From NCBI RefSeq assembly GCF_030124375.1, contig NZ_JASKLS010000011.1, positions 62,001 to 126,000 on the forward strand: a DNA stretch of 64,000 nt, in the 5' to 3' direction. This DNA comes from Sinorhizobium sp. 6-70. GTDB taxonomy: Bacteria > Pseudomonadota > Alphaproteobacteria > Rhizobiales > Rhizobiaceae. The position numbers and the translations under genes were made by a program. Of this stretch, positions 16,464 through 25,005 are shown one piece after another. The first letter of the stretch is position 1; every line of letters starts with the position of its first letter. The notes under the pieces are model-generated. The model saw only the letters and a program-made list of their open reading frames with translations, was not told the DNA's origin and made no database searches.

Positions 16464-17452
16464 TTGAAACGACCGCAGCAAGACTTGCCGCACCTTCGCA
16501 GGAGGCCCGGACGGATTTTGCCCAGGCCGAACATACCGTTGCAGCCCACGACGCCATCATGGGAAGGCTCGAGGCGATGAACACGATCGAGATCGGCGGC
16601 GCGCTCCCCGTCCACGGGGCGCTGGCCTTTCCGTTCGCCGTCGCGGCATGGAATCTCGAACGCTGTCTGTTCGCCAAGGACAGCGCCGCCCATCTTCGCG
16701 CCACCGGCGCCGCGCTTGTTCTGCTCTCGGAGATGGACAACGGCATGGCGCGCACCGGCCAGCGGCACCCGACGGCAGAGATCGCCGACGCACTCGGCAT
16801 GCGATATGCCTACGGCGTCGAATTCGTCGAACTCGGACTGGGCTCCGACACGGAGCGCGAATTCTGCAAGGACGACTTCAACGAGAAGGGCTTCCACGGC
16901 AATGCGCTATTGTCGGCGGCGCCGCTTGCCCGCCCGTTCATGCTGCGGCTCTGGGGCGAGAGGCCGTGGTTCATGGACGGCGGCGACCAGCCGCGCGTCG
17001 GCGAGCGCCTTGCTATCGGTGCCGTGATCGAGACCCCGGCGGGCCGTTTCGTCGCCGTTTCCACCCATCTCGAAAGCGCCGCTAAGCCCGCCTACCGCGA
17101 GCGGCAGGCCAAGGAACTGATCGATGCGCTGGAGGCGGCCTTTCCGGGGCTCCCGATCCTGATCGGCGGCGATCTCAACACCGGCAATCACACCGGCGGC
17201 GATTTCGAGGCCGAGGGGCTATTTGCGATGAGCGCCGCGCGCGGCTTTACGCGGCACGGCGGTCCGATCGATGGCATGACGACGCGCCCGAGCCTGATCA
17301 CCCGCCGGCCGAAACGGGCGATGAAATACGACTGGTTTCTCTCGCGCGGTTTAAGGGTGGGCGAAAGCCGGATCATTCCTTCCCTCGATCCTTCGGGCCG
17401 GCCGCTGTCCGACCACGATCTCATCACCTGTGTCGTTGAGGGCTTCGAATAG
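16460..17452 (+). CDS. Endonuclease/exonuclease/phosphatase (EEP) family protein in the ugp operon
   Basis: 330 residues from a GTG at 16460 that overlaps the ugpC stop by 4 bp, with GGAG just upstream, so it is translationally coupled. EEP metal and catalytic motifs are present: the AAWNLER start of the fold, LLSEMDNG with the metal Glu, VSTHLES, LIGGDLNTGNH and the C-terminal SDHDLI. In other bacteria the last gene of ugp operons is often ugpQ, a glycerophosphodiesterase of a different fold. A phosphodiesterase acting on glycerophosphodiesters or phospholipid head groups is therefore a reasonable inference, but it is not shown by sequence. Confidence 0.8.
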   Translation: MIETTAARLAAPSQEARTDFAQAEHTVAAHDAIMGRLEAMNTIEIGGALPVHGALAFPFAVAAWNLERCLFAKDSAAHLRATGAALVLLSEMDNGMARTGQRHPTAEIADALGMRYAYGVEFVELGLGSDTEREFCKDDFNEKGFHGNALLSAAPLARPFMLRLWGERPWFMDGGDQPRVGERLAIGAVIETPAGRFVAVSTHLESAAKPAYRERQAKELIDALEAAFPGLPILIGGDLNTGNHTGGDFEAEGLFAMSAARGFTRHGGPIDGMTTRPSLITRRPKRAMKYDWFLSRGLRVGESRIIPSLDPSGRPLSDHDLITCVVEGFE

Positions 17453-17639
17453 CGTCCAGAACGCGCGCGACGATGACGCATCAAGGTGGAGTATGTCTCG
17501 TTTCGCTCTCCTGAAGGCCCCTGCCACGCATTTGTTCTATTATTGTTCTTGTTTTTGAGCGTAGTCCGTGCAAGATTTGATGCTGCAACCGGCGTCGGTT
17601 GTGGCGGCGCGAATGCGGCCGCCGTGACGAGGGGGCATT

Positions 17640-19172
17640 ATGGTCGCGCGTGTCAGCACGGTTGCATTCCAGGGGATCGAAGGTGTTCCGGTCGACGTAC
17701 AGGTGATGGTCGCACCCGGCAAGGTCGGCATGCAGATCGTCGGCCTGCCGGACAAGGCGGTCGCCGAAAGCCGTGAGCGCGTCCAGGCGGCGCTGCATGC
17801 CTCGGGACTGGCGCTGCCGGCCAAGCGGGTCACGGTCAATCTGGCGCCGGCCGACCTGCCGAAGGAAGGCAGCCATTTCGACCTCGCCATCGCCCTCGGG
17901 CTGATGGCGGCGCTCGGCGCCGTCCCGGCCGATGCGCTCACCGGCTACGTCGTCATCGGTGAACTCAATCTGGACGGCACCATTGCCGCTGTCGCCGGCG
18001 CGCTGCCGGCCGCCATTGGCGCCAACGCGCTCGGCAAGGGTTTGATCTGCCCGGCGGAAAGCGGGCCGGAAGCCGCCTGGGCCGGATCGGAAATCGACAT
18101 CCTCGCGCCGCGCAGCCTGATCGCCATCGCGAATCATTTTCGCGGCACGCAGGTGCTCTCCCGCCCGGAGCCCGCCATACGGGCCGCCGCTGCCAACCTG
18201 CCCGATCTCGCCGACATCAAGGGCCAGGAGAGCGCCAAGCGGGCGCTCGAAGTGGCCGCCGCCGGCAATCATAATCTCCTGATGGTCGGTCCTCCCGGCT
18301 CCGGCAAGTCGATGCTTGCCGCACGCCTGCCGTCGATCCTGCCGCCGCTTTCCCCGGCTGAATTGCTCGAAGTCTCGATGGTCCATTCGATCGCCGGTCA
18401 GCTGCCGGGCGGCAAGCTTTCCGATCGGCGGCCGTTCCGCGCGCCGCACCATTCGGCCACCATGGCAGCCCTGATCGGCGGCGGGCTCAGGGCGAAGCCC
18501 GGTGAGGCGTCGCTCGCCCACCACGGTGTTTTGTTCCTCGACGAGTTTCCGGAGTTTTCGCCGCAGGTCCTCGACGCGCTGCGCCAACCGCTCGAAACCG
18601 CCGAATGCATCATCGCGCGCGCCAACCACCGTGTCAGCTATCCCGCGGCGATCCAACTCGTCGCGGCGATGAACCCTTGCCGCTGCGGCATGGCGGGTGA
18701 ACCGGGGCGTACATGCGCCCGCGGCCCGCGTTGCATGGCCGATTATCAGGCGCGGATTTCCGGCCCCCTGATGGACCGCATCGATATCCGCATCGACGTG
18801 CCGGCCGTCAGCGCTGCGGACCTCCTCCGCCCGGTGGCGGCCGAACCGAGCGCAGCCGTTGCCAAGCGCGTCGCTCGCGCCCGCGCGCTGCAGGCGGACC
18901 GTTTCGCTGCCCTCGGCCATTCGGAGCTGACGAGCAATGCCCGTGCATCGACGACGATGATCGAGAAGATCGCGGAACCGGACGCCGCGGGCCTGCAGCT
19001 CTTGAGGGATGCGGCGGAGAAGATGAAGTTCTCGGCGCGCGGCTATCACCGGGTGCTGAAGGTGGCCCGCACGCTGGCGGACCTCGACGAGGCGGCGACC
19101 GTCGGCCGGATCCATCTTGCCGAGGCGATTTCCTATCGCGTCGCCGGTGAGCGATTGCCGGTGGCTGCCTAG
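17640..19172 (+). CDS. comM: YifB/ComM-family Mg-chelatase-like AAA ATPase
   Basis: 510 residues. The N-terminal Lon-substrate-like domain starts MVARVSTVAFQGIEGVPVDVQV. The AAA+ core has Walker A GPPGSGKSML and Walker B LFLDEFPEF, and a Mg-chelatase C-terminal domain follows with CRCGMAGEPGRTCARGPRC. ComM-type proteins are hexameric helicases that promote branch migration during integration of transformed DNA; in rhizobia the physiological role is unproven. It is monocistronic. The TAG stop is the CTAG of the repeat that follows at 19170. Confidence 0.93.
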   Translation: MVARVSTVAFQGIEGVPVDVQVMVAPGKVGMQIVGLPDKAVAESRERVQAALHASGLALPAKRVTVNLAPADLPKEGSHFDLAIALGLMAALGAVPADALTGYVVIGELNLDGTIAAVAGALPAAIGANALGKGLICPAESGPEAAWAGSEIDILAPRSLIAIANHFRGTQVLSRPEPAIRAAAANLPDLADIKGQESAKRALEVAAAGNHNLLMVGPPGSGKSMLAARLPSILPPLSPAELLEVSMVHSIAGQLPGGKLSDRRPFRAPHHSATMAALIGGGLRAKPGEASLAHHGVLFLDEFPEFSPQVLDALRQPLETAECIIARANHRVSYPAAIQLVAAMNPCRCGMAGEPGRTCARGPRCMADYQARISGPLMDRIDIRIDVPAVSAADLLRPVAAEPSAAVAKRVARARALQADRFAALGHSELTSNARASTTMIEKIAEPDAAGLQLLRDAAEKMKFSARGYHRVLKVARTLADLDEAATVGRIHLAEAISYRVAGERLPVAA

Positions 19173-19240
19173 ATCACGATGAGTTGGGGGAAGCGGGCGG
19201 AAAACCGCGCACACTTTGCCTCATCCCGCTTCAGTTCCGC
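19170..19240. repeat. CTAG-bounded repeat after comM
   Basis: Starts ctagatcacgatgag, which provides the comM stop. It contains gcgggcggaaaaccgcgc, whose reverse complement occurs in the repeat at 60567-60676. The second palindromic half seen there is missing here. Confidence 0.65.
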
Positions 19241-19386
19241 GGCGCTATGGTATGATTCCTCACATCGGCTGCGATCCGGGGACGAAATCATTTTGGCAGT
19301 TCCGGGTGCCCAGCGATCTTTGCACGTAGGCGCGACGCTGTGGCTCTCCATTGTCGGAACGCACGTGCGGCAGAGCCAGGTCAACC

Positions 19387-19872
19387 ATGACGGATGAAGC
19401 GGCCAGAGGAAGAACGGACACCGCTTCGCGGGCAGTCAGGGCCCCCGTGCAAACGATCTATCGGGCGCTGCTCGACCCGGCGGCCGTGGCCGTATGGCTG
19501 CCGCCCGACGGAATGCGGGGCAAGATCGAAAGGTTCGAGGCGCGAGAAGGCGGCGTCTACCGCATGGCGCTTATCTATGAGGAACCTAGCCTCTCGACGC
19601 GCGGCAAGACGTCGGCGAGCACCGATATCGTCGAAGGGCGCTTCGTGCAGTTGGTCCCCGACGAACGCGTGGTGCAGCGGGTGGAATTCGAATCCGACGA
19701 TCCTGCATTTGCTGGCATGATGACGATCACCTGGACCCTCGCAACCATCCCAGACGGCACACTGGTGACGGTGACTTGCGAGAGCGTACCCAGTGGCATC
19801 TCGAAGCAGGATCACGATAAAGGCCTCAGATCGACGCTTGCCAATCTTGCCGCCTTCACGGAGACGGAATAG
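19387..19872 (+). CDS. SRPBCC/AHSA1-type protein
   Basis: 161 residues from the ATG at 19387 (MTDEAARGRTDTASRAVRAP); an upstream in-frame TTG is less likely. The START-like helix-grip fold is indicated by VRAPVQTIYRALLDPAAVAVWLPP at the N-terminus, the FEAREGGVYRM strand pair, and the long C-terminal helix KGLRSTLANLAAFTE. Family members bind hydrophobic ligands or act as cochaperone-like domains. No partner gene is adjacent, and the function is unknown. Confidence 0.82.
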   Translation: MTDEAARGRTDTASRAVRAPVQTIYRALLDPAAVAVWLPPDGMRGKIERFEAREGGVYRMALIYEEPSLSTRGKTSASTDIVEGRFVQLVPDERVVQRVEFESDDPAFAGMMTITWTLATIPDGTLVTVTCESVPSGISKQDHDKGLRSTLANLAAFTETE

Positions 19873-19888
19873 AGCTCCCGCCCACACC

Positions 19889-19940
19889 AAAGCGCCACGC
19901 GTCTGATCGGACGCGCAAAGGTCACTGTAGCGCTTTGAAT
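19889..19940. repeat. Partial family A mosaic element
   Basis: Holds only the first module: outer inverted repeat aaagcgc/gcgcttt and inner acgcgtc/gacgcg. It lacks the tgcatg palindrome. It lies between the converging SRPBCC gene and cysK. Confidence 0.75.
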
Positions 19941-19973
19941 CACGGCAGAGTTTCTTCGGCACAAACTGCCTGA

Positions 19974-20942
19974 TTACGCCCCCAGGCCCTCGAACAGCAC
20001 CGTCGAAAGATAACGCTCCGCAAACGAGGGAATGATCACGACAATATTCTTGCCGGCGTTCTCTTCGCGTTGGCCAACCTCGATTGCGGCCTGGAGCGCA
20101 GCGCCGGCTGAAATGCCGACCGGCACGCCCTCGAGCCTCGCGACGAGGCGGGCGGCTTCCACCGCTTCGCCCGCATTCACGGTGATCACCTCGTCATAGA
20201 TGCTCGTATCGAGGATCGCCGGCGCGAACCCGGCGCCGATACCCTGGATCTTGTGCGGACCGGGTTCGCCACCGGAAAGTACAGGAGACTCTTCAGGCTC
20301 CACGGCAATGACCTTGACCGACGGCTTGCGTGCCTTCAGGACCTGGCCGGCGCCTGTGATCGTGCCGCCAGTGCCGATGCCCGAGACCAGGATGTCGACG
20401 CCGCCTTCGGTGTCGTTCCAGATTTCCTCGGCCGTCGTCTTGCGGTGGATCTCCGGATTGGCCGGATTTTCGAACTGCTGCGGAATGATCGCGTCGGGAA
20501 GCGTCTCGGTGAGCTCCTGCGCCTTGGCGATCGCGCCCTTCATGCCCTTCGCGCCTTCCGTCAGAACGAGCTCCGCGCCAAGCAGATAGAGCATCTTGCG
20601 CCGCTCGACTGACATCGTCTCGGGCATGGTGAGGATCAGTTTATAGCCCTTGGCGGCTGCAACGAAGGCGAGCGCAATGCCCGTATTGCCCGAGGTCGGC
20701 TCGATGAGGGTCGTGCGGCCGGGCGCGATCTTGCCCTCCGCCTCGAGCGACTCGATCATGGAGACGCCGATACGGTCCTTGACCGAGGCGATCGGATTGA
20801 AGAATTCGAGCTTGGCGAGGAGATTCGCCTTTACGCCCTTCTCTTTTGCGAGCTTGTCCAGGCGCACGATGGGAGTGTCGCCGATCGTTTCTGTGATCGA
20901 TGAAAAGACGCGGCCGCGGCCGGGCTTGCGCGTTTCGGACAT
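19974..20942 (-). CDS. cysK: Cysteine synthase A
   Basis: 322 residues from the ATG at 20942 (MSETRKPGRGRVFSSITETIG), preceded by AAGGGAG; the longer upstream frame is not needed. PLP enzyme that makes cysteine from O-acetylserine and sulfide. The PLP lysine lies in NPIASVKDRIGVSMI, the substrate loop is TSGNTGIALAF, and the phosphate-binding glycine loop is GIGTGGTITGAG. Length and C-terminus (FAERYLSTVLFEGL) are normal. It is monocistronic. Confidence 0.95.
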   Translation of the reverse strand: MSETRKPGRGRVFSSITETIGDTPIVRLDKLAKEKGVKANLLAKLEFFNPIASVKDRIGVSMIESLEAEGKIAPGRTTLIEPTSGNTGIALAFVAAAKGYKLILTMPETMSVERRKMLYLLGAELVLTEGAKGMKGAIAKAQELTETLPDAIIPQQFENPANPEIHRKTTAEEIWNDTEGGVDILVSGIGTGGTITGAGQVLKARKPSVKVIAVEPEESPVLSGGEPGPHKIQGIGAGFAPAILDTSIYDEVITVNAGEAVEAARLVARLEGVPVGISAGAALQAAIEVGQREENAGKNIVVIIPSFAERYLSTVLFEGLGA

Positions 20943-20985
20943 GTGTTTCTCCCTTGATTGAAATCGTTGCGGCGAGAATACGGGC

Positions 20986-21016
20986 AATAACAAGCCCGTT
21001 CCAGGGTGAGACGGGC
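20986..21016 (-). terminator. Possible terminator of the leftward LysE gene
   Basis: Minus-strand stem GCCCGT/ACGGGC (21011-21016 with 20994-20999) with an 11-base loop, followed by TTGTTATT. It lies about 60 bp past the stop at 21079 and upstream of cysK. Confidence 0.5.
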
Positions 21017-21078
21017 CTCGGAGCGTGCCAGCCGGAGGAAAAAAGCGTCTACACGGCACCCCGCGGCGAAATCTTTTT

Positions 21079-21696
21079 TCAGCTCGCGCGGGTCGCGATA
21101 TAGGCCGCCGTTCCGGCAAGAATGCCGGCGGCGGCGCGGTTCAATGCCTTGAGCGCCCTCGGCTGCTTCAGAAGCGAACGGGCGCGGGCCGCGAGCAGCA
21201 TGTAAGGCACCAGCACCGTGAGAAGGACGAGGAAGGTTGCCGCCAAAAGCAGGCTGTAATCCTCGGGGCCGATCGCGGCGAGATCGATGAGCGTCGGCAC
21301 GAGGGCAACATAGAACAGCATCGTCTTGGGATTGCCGAGCGTCACCATCAGCCCCGACAGAAAAGACATCGCCGCGCTCGCCGACTTTTTCGCCTTTATG
21401 TCCTGCGATAACAGGCCGGCGGTCCAAAGCTTCCAGGCGATGTAACCGAGGTAGAGCGCGCCCGCGATCTTCACGATCAGAAAGGCCGCGGTGAAGGTCT
21501 GGGCGACGAAGGCGAGTCCGAGCACCACGGCCGTCAGATAGGTCATGTCGCCAAGAATCAGTCCGAGGCCCATGAAGAAGGTTTCACGAAAGCCGGAGCC
21601 GAGTGCCCGCGCAACCAGCGCCGTTATCCCGGGGCCGGGAATGGCTGCGGCGATGAAGAGGGCGCCGCTATAGGCGAGAAGGGCCGCGAGTGTCAC
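21079..21696 (-). CDS. LysE/RhtB family amino-acid exporter
   Basis: 205 residues with about six membrane segments. The LysE hallmark is IPGPGITALVARALGSGFRETFFMGLG, followed by GALYLGYIAWKLW and LVTLGNPKTMLFYVALVP. Members export amino acids such as lysine, homoserine or threonine; the substrate here is not predictable. It is divergent from a second LysE-type gene at 21869, a pairing that may be regulated from the shared 170-bp gap. Confidence 0.9.
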   Translation of the reverse strand: MTLAALLAYSGALFIAAAIPGPGITALVARALGSGFRETFFMGLGLILGDMTYLTAVVLGLAFVAQTFTAAFLIVKIAGALYLGYIAWKLWTAGLLSQDIKAKKSASAAMSFLSGLMVTLGNPKTMLFYVALVPTLIDLAAIGPEDYSLLLAATFLVLLTVLVPYMLLAARARSLLKQPRALKALNRAAAGILAGTAAYIATRAS

Positions 21697-21868
21697 GATG
21701 TCTTTCCTCCTGGACGGGTGATTTGTTTAGCGCAAAGCGTGGCGAAGGAGAACCTGCGTCGATCCCTATCGACGCTTCTCGCGAGAAAATTGATCGGGTG
21801 ACAAGAACGCCGTTGCTCCGGTCCGGAGCGCCGTGCACCTTCCGGAAGAATCGCGGAAGGCCATCTCC

Positions 21869-22501
21869 ATGCCGGAAATTCAGAACCTTGTCGGTTTTGC
21901 CCTGATCGCGCTCGGCATGGTGCTGACGCCCGGGCCGAACATGATCTACCTGATCTCCCGCTCCATCTGCCAGGGACCGGCGGCGGGCCTCATCTCGCTC
22001 GGCGGCGTCGCGCTCGGCTTCGTCTTCTACATGGTCTTTGCCGCGCTCGGCATCACCGCATTGCTGCTGGCGGTTCCTTTCGCCTATGACGCCTTGCGTT
22101 TTGCCGGAGCGCTTTATCTGCTCTATCTCGCATGGCAGGCGGTCCGGCCCGGCGGCCGCTCGCCCTTCCAGGTGCGCGACCTGCCGAAGGACGGGCCGCG
22201 CAAGCTCTTTCTGATGGGGCTTGTCACCAACCTGCTCAACCCGAAGGTGGCAGTCCTCTACCTTTCGCTGCTGCCGCAATTCATCCGCCCCGAACAGGGC
22301 GATGTCCTTCTCCAGTCGCTCGTCTTTGGCAGCCTGCAGATCATGATCAGCGTCACCGTTAACGCCTTGATCGCGGTGACGGCGGGCTCGATCGCCGCCT
22401 TCCTTGCCGGTCGCCCGCTCTTCATGCTCGTGCAGCGGTGGTTGATGAGCACCGTGCTTGCGAGCCTTGCCGTCAGCATGGCGGCGGAGGCGCGCAGATA
22501 A
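21869..22501 (+). CDS. LysE/RhtB family translocator
   Basis: 210 residues from the ATG at 21869 (MPEIQNLVGFALIALGMVLTP), which has GGAAGG about 8 nt upstream. The motif TPGPNMIYLISRSICQGPAAG and GLVTNLLNPKVAVLYLSLLPQ are typical of LysE exporters. It is only distantly similar to the divergent neighbour at 21079 and so is not a recent tandem duplicate. The substrate is unknown. Confidence 0.9.
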   Translation: MPEIQNLVGFALIALGMVLTPGPNMIYLISRSICQGPAAGLISLGGVALGFVFYMVFAALGITALLLAVPFAYDALRFAGALYLLYLAWQAVRPGGRSPFQVRDLPKDGPRKLFLMGLVTNLLNPKVAVLYLSLLPQFIRPEQGDVLLQSLVFGSLQIMISVTVNALIAVTAGSIAAFLAGRPLFMLVQRWLMSTVLASLAVSMAAEARR

Positions 22502-22552
22502 AGCGGGACGCGCGGGCCATAACCTGCTTCCGGGTGGCTGGTGCGCGATCTT

Positions 22553-22652
22553 CTACAGCGCCGCGCGTCTTTCAGATGCGCAAAGGTCGCTGTAGCACTT
22601 TGAATTGCTGCATGTTTTTATCCTAAATCGGGTACGATTTGAGGAAACATGC
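22553..22652. repeat. Family A mosaic element, near-complete
   Basis: First module (ctacagcgccgcgcgtct with partner) followed by an imperfect tgcatg palindrome whose left arm has a small insertion. The right arm gaggaaacatgc ends directly at the chaC start region and could act as its ribosome binding site. Confidence 0.82.
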
Positions 22653-22661
22653 GTGGCGGAG

Positions 22662-23423
22662 ATGATGACCACACCCGGCAAACCAAGACCGCTCAGCTTG
22701 ACCCCGGCCCACGTCGCAAAGGTTCACCGGGCGATTGCGGACGGCGGCCCGGGGCCGGGCGCCGTACTACACAGCGATGCGGACTACGACGAATGGGTGG
22801 CGCGGATGATGAGGAGCCATCCGGCTCCGGGGTCGCCAACGATGCTCTTCGCCTATGGATCGTTGATCTGGAGGCCGGAGATCGAACATGTCGGCGAAAC
22901 GGTCGGCGTTGCCCGGGGCTGGCATCGCTCCTTCTGTTTCCGCATGATCCGCTTCCGGGGGACGCCCGAACAGCCGGGCCTCATGATGGCGCTCGATCGC
23001 GGGGGGCAATGCCGAGGCGTGCTCTACGAATTGCCGGACGATGACCTCGAGGGGCAATTCGGAAAACTCTTCCGGCGCGAATTCACCTATAAGCCGCCCA
23101 ACAGCATGCCGCGCTGGATCAAGGTCGAGACGGCCTGCGGGCCGGTGCCGGCCCTGGCCTTCGTCATGAACCGCGCTTCGCCGCTCTATGCCGGACGTCT
23201 CTCTCTCGAAGCCGTCGCCGAGGTCCTGGCATGCGCCTGCGGTCATGTCGGCTCGGGAGCGGAGTATCTGCTCAACACCGTGGCGCATCTCGAGGCCAGG
23301 GGCATTCGGGACCGTAATCTATGGCGCCTGCAAGCGCTCGTCGCAGAGTGCATCGAGCGCAACAATGGAACGGTGCCTGCGAACGAGACCGCCGAACGCC
23401 TGATGATCAGGCGCTCGGTCTGA
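22662..23423 (+). CDS. Gamma-glutamylcyclotransferase (ChaC type)
   Basis: About 253 residues from the ATG at 22662 (MMTTPGKPRPLSLTPAHVAK). A GTG at 22653 has GAGG 8 nt upstream, inside the repeat, and is an equally good start. The ChaC fold is marked by LFAYGSLIWRPEIEHVG, GVARGWHRSFCF and GVLYELPDDD. ChaC enzymes cleave glutathione to 5-oxoproline and Cys-Gly. The 3' end overlaps the converging EamA transporter by 17 bp. Confidence 0.9.
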   Translation: MMTTPGKPRPLSLTPAHVAKVHRAIADGGPGPGAVLHSDADYDEWVARMMRSHPAPGSPTMLFAYGSLIWRPEIEHVGETVGVARGWHRSFCFRMIRFRGTPEQPGLMMALDRGGQCRGVLYELPDDDLEGQFGKLFRREFTYKPPNSMPRWIKVETACGPVPALAFVMNRASPLYAGRLSLEAVAEVLACACGHVGSGAEYLLNTVAHLEARGIRDRNLWRLQALVAECIERNNGTVPANETAERLMIRRSV

Positions 23424-24318
23424 TTGCGCGCTTGAAAAACGGGACCGACCGAAGGCTCCAGCCGAGATTCATGCCGGCCGCGGCCAAGAGGATCGCCGCC
23501 GAGCCGGCGATCTGTATCGCCTGCAGTTCGTGGCCGAAAGCCACCCGATCGACGAGGATCGCGGCGATCGGATAGATGAAGGAGAGCGCGCCGGTCATAT
23601 GGGTCGGCAGCCGCTGGATCGCTCCGTAGAGCAGGATATACATGATGCCGGTATGAACCACGCCGACGGCGACGAGCAGCGTCCATTGCCACGCGCCCTC
23701 CGGCAGCGGCGCGGAGAGAGCGAAGGGCGCCAGCATGATCGCCCCGGTGATGACCTGGATGAGCGCGATCAGATGTGGCGGCGTGCCGGTGAGAAGCTTG
23801 GTGACGAGCGCGGCGACGGCGTAGAAGAAGGCCGCGCCGATCGCAAGCGCGATGCCGGCCAGATAATGGTCGGGATCGAATCCGCCGCCGGGTTTGGCGG
23901 AGACGATCGCCATCATTCCCGCGAAGGAGACCGAAAGCCAGAAAAGCTTGGTAACGGTGATGCGCTCACCCAGAAACAGGGCGCCGAGGCCGAGCAGCAT
24001 GAAGGGCTGCGTGTTGTAGACCATCGTTGCGATTGAAATCGATGCGCGCGAATAGGCGGCAAAAAGCAGGAGCCAGTTGACGACGATGGCCACGCCACCA
24101 AGCGTGGAAAGAAAGACGATGCGCGGCTTCAAGTGGCGAAGGTCAATGAGCCCGAGCATTGCCGCGAGCGCGATCAGCGTCAGCGCCCCGAAGACGCAAC
24201 GCCAGAATACAACACCTGTGACCGGCTGGCCGGACATCAGCACGAACCAGCCGATGGTCCCCGAAATCAACATCGCCGCCGTCATCTCAACGCTTCCGCG
24301 CTTCAGTTCGCTATCCAT
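23407..24318 (-). CDS. EamA/DMT-family transporter
   Basis: 303 residues from the ATG at 24318 (MDSELKRGSVEMTAAMLISG) with AAAAGGAG upstream. Ten predicted membrane segments in two EamA repeats, the second marked by ALSFIYPIAAILVDRVAFGHEL. Drug/metabolite transporters of this kind export amino acids or small metabolites. A Lrp-type regulator is divergently placed 135 bp away, which suggests an amino-acid-related substrate controlled by it. Confidence 0.9.
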   Translation of the reverse strand: MDSELKRGSVEMTAAMLISGTIGWFVLMSGQPVTGVVFWRCVFGALTLIALAAMLGLIDLRHLKPRIVFLSTLGGVAIVVNWLLLFAAYSRASISIATMVYNTQPFMLLGLGALFLGERITVTKLFWLSVSFAGMMAIVSAKPGGGFDPDHYLAGIALAIGAAFFYAVAALVTKLLTGTPPHLIALIQVITGAIMLAPFALSAPLPEGAWQWTLLVAVGVVHTGIMYILLYGAIQRLPTHMTGALSFIYPIAAILVDRVAFGHELQAIQIAGSAAILLAAAGMNLGWSLRSVPFFKRAIRPSA

Positions 24319-24453
24319 CGCTGGTCTCCTTTTCCGATTGCATAACAATAGTCGGCTGCCGGGCGATTTTATATGGATTCAGGAAGGCGTGCGGAGTACG
24401 ATGCCTAATTATGAAAGGCGAAGTTGCTGGTTTGTCTTATTGAGGGTGGATAG

Positions 24454-24888
24454 ATGCTGGATGATGTCGATTGCCGCATTCTCGAGATTCTCGCGGCCAA
24501 CGCCCGCGTGTCGCTGAAGGAGCTTGCGCAGGAGGCGGGGCTGTCCTCGCCGAGCGCGGCCGACAGGCTGCGCAAGCTCGAGGAACGCGGCGTCATCAAC
24601 GGCTTCACCGTCTCCGTCGATCCGGCGCGACTTGGCTATCCGTTGCAGGCGGTCGTGCGCGTCAGGCCGATGCCCGGCATGCTGCACATCGTCGAAAAGC
24701 TCATTCAGGAAACGCCGGAGATTGTCGAATGTGACAAGATCACCGGCGACGACTGCTTCATTGCCAAGATGCTGGTGCGGGACATGGAGGAACTGGACAC
24801 GATCCTCGACCGTATCGCCGAAAAGGCACAGACCAACACTTCGATCGTCAAGTCGACGCCAGTCAAGCGCCGGCTGCCGCCGCTTTAG
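24454..24888 (+). CDS. Lrp/AsnC family transcriptional regulator
   Basis: 144 residues. The N-terminal winged HTH is CRILEILAANARVSLKELAQEAG with recognition helix SPSAADRLRKLEERGVI. The C-terminal RAM ligand domain begins VSVDPARLGYPLQAVVRV and contains ECDKITGDDCFIAKMLVRD. It is transcribed away from the EamA transporter, which is its most likely target. Lrp-type proteins usually sense an amino acid. Confidence 0.92.
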   Translation: MLDDVDCRILEILAANARVSLKELAQEAGLSSPSAADRLRKLEERGVINGFTVSVDPARLGYPLQAVVRVRPMPGMLHIVEKLIQETPEIVECDKITGDDCFIAKMLVRDMEELDTILDRIAEKAQTNTSIVKSTPVKRRLPPL

Positions 24889-24891
24889 ATT

Positions 24892-24964
24892 CTACAGCGC
24901 CATGCGTCTTCCCAGACGTACAAAGAACGCTGTAGCACTTTGAATTGGTGCATGTTTTTGCATG
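24892..24964. repeat. Truncated family A mosaic element
   Basis: First module complete (tctacagcgccatgcgtc ... gctgtagcactttgaatt), but the tgcatg palindrome stops after tgcatgttttt. It lies between the Lrp gene and the converging dut. Confidence 0.75.
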
Positions 24965-25005
24965 CCGTTAGCCCAAAACCTCTCCACACTTTTGGGCCGC
25001 ATGCA

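Noticed and set aside
17481..19214. 577-codon frame antisense to comM
   Set aside because: Shadow of a well-supported gene; composition rich in Arg and His and no motif.
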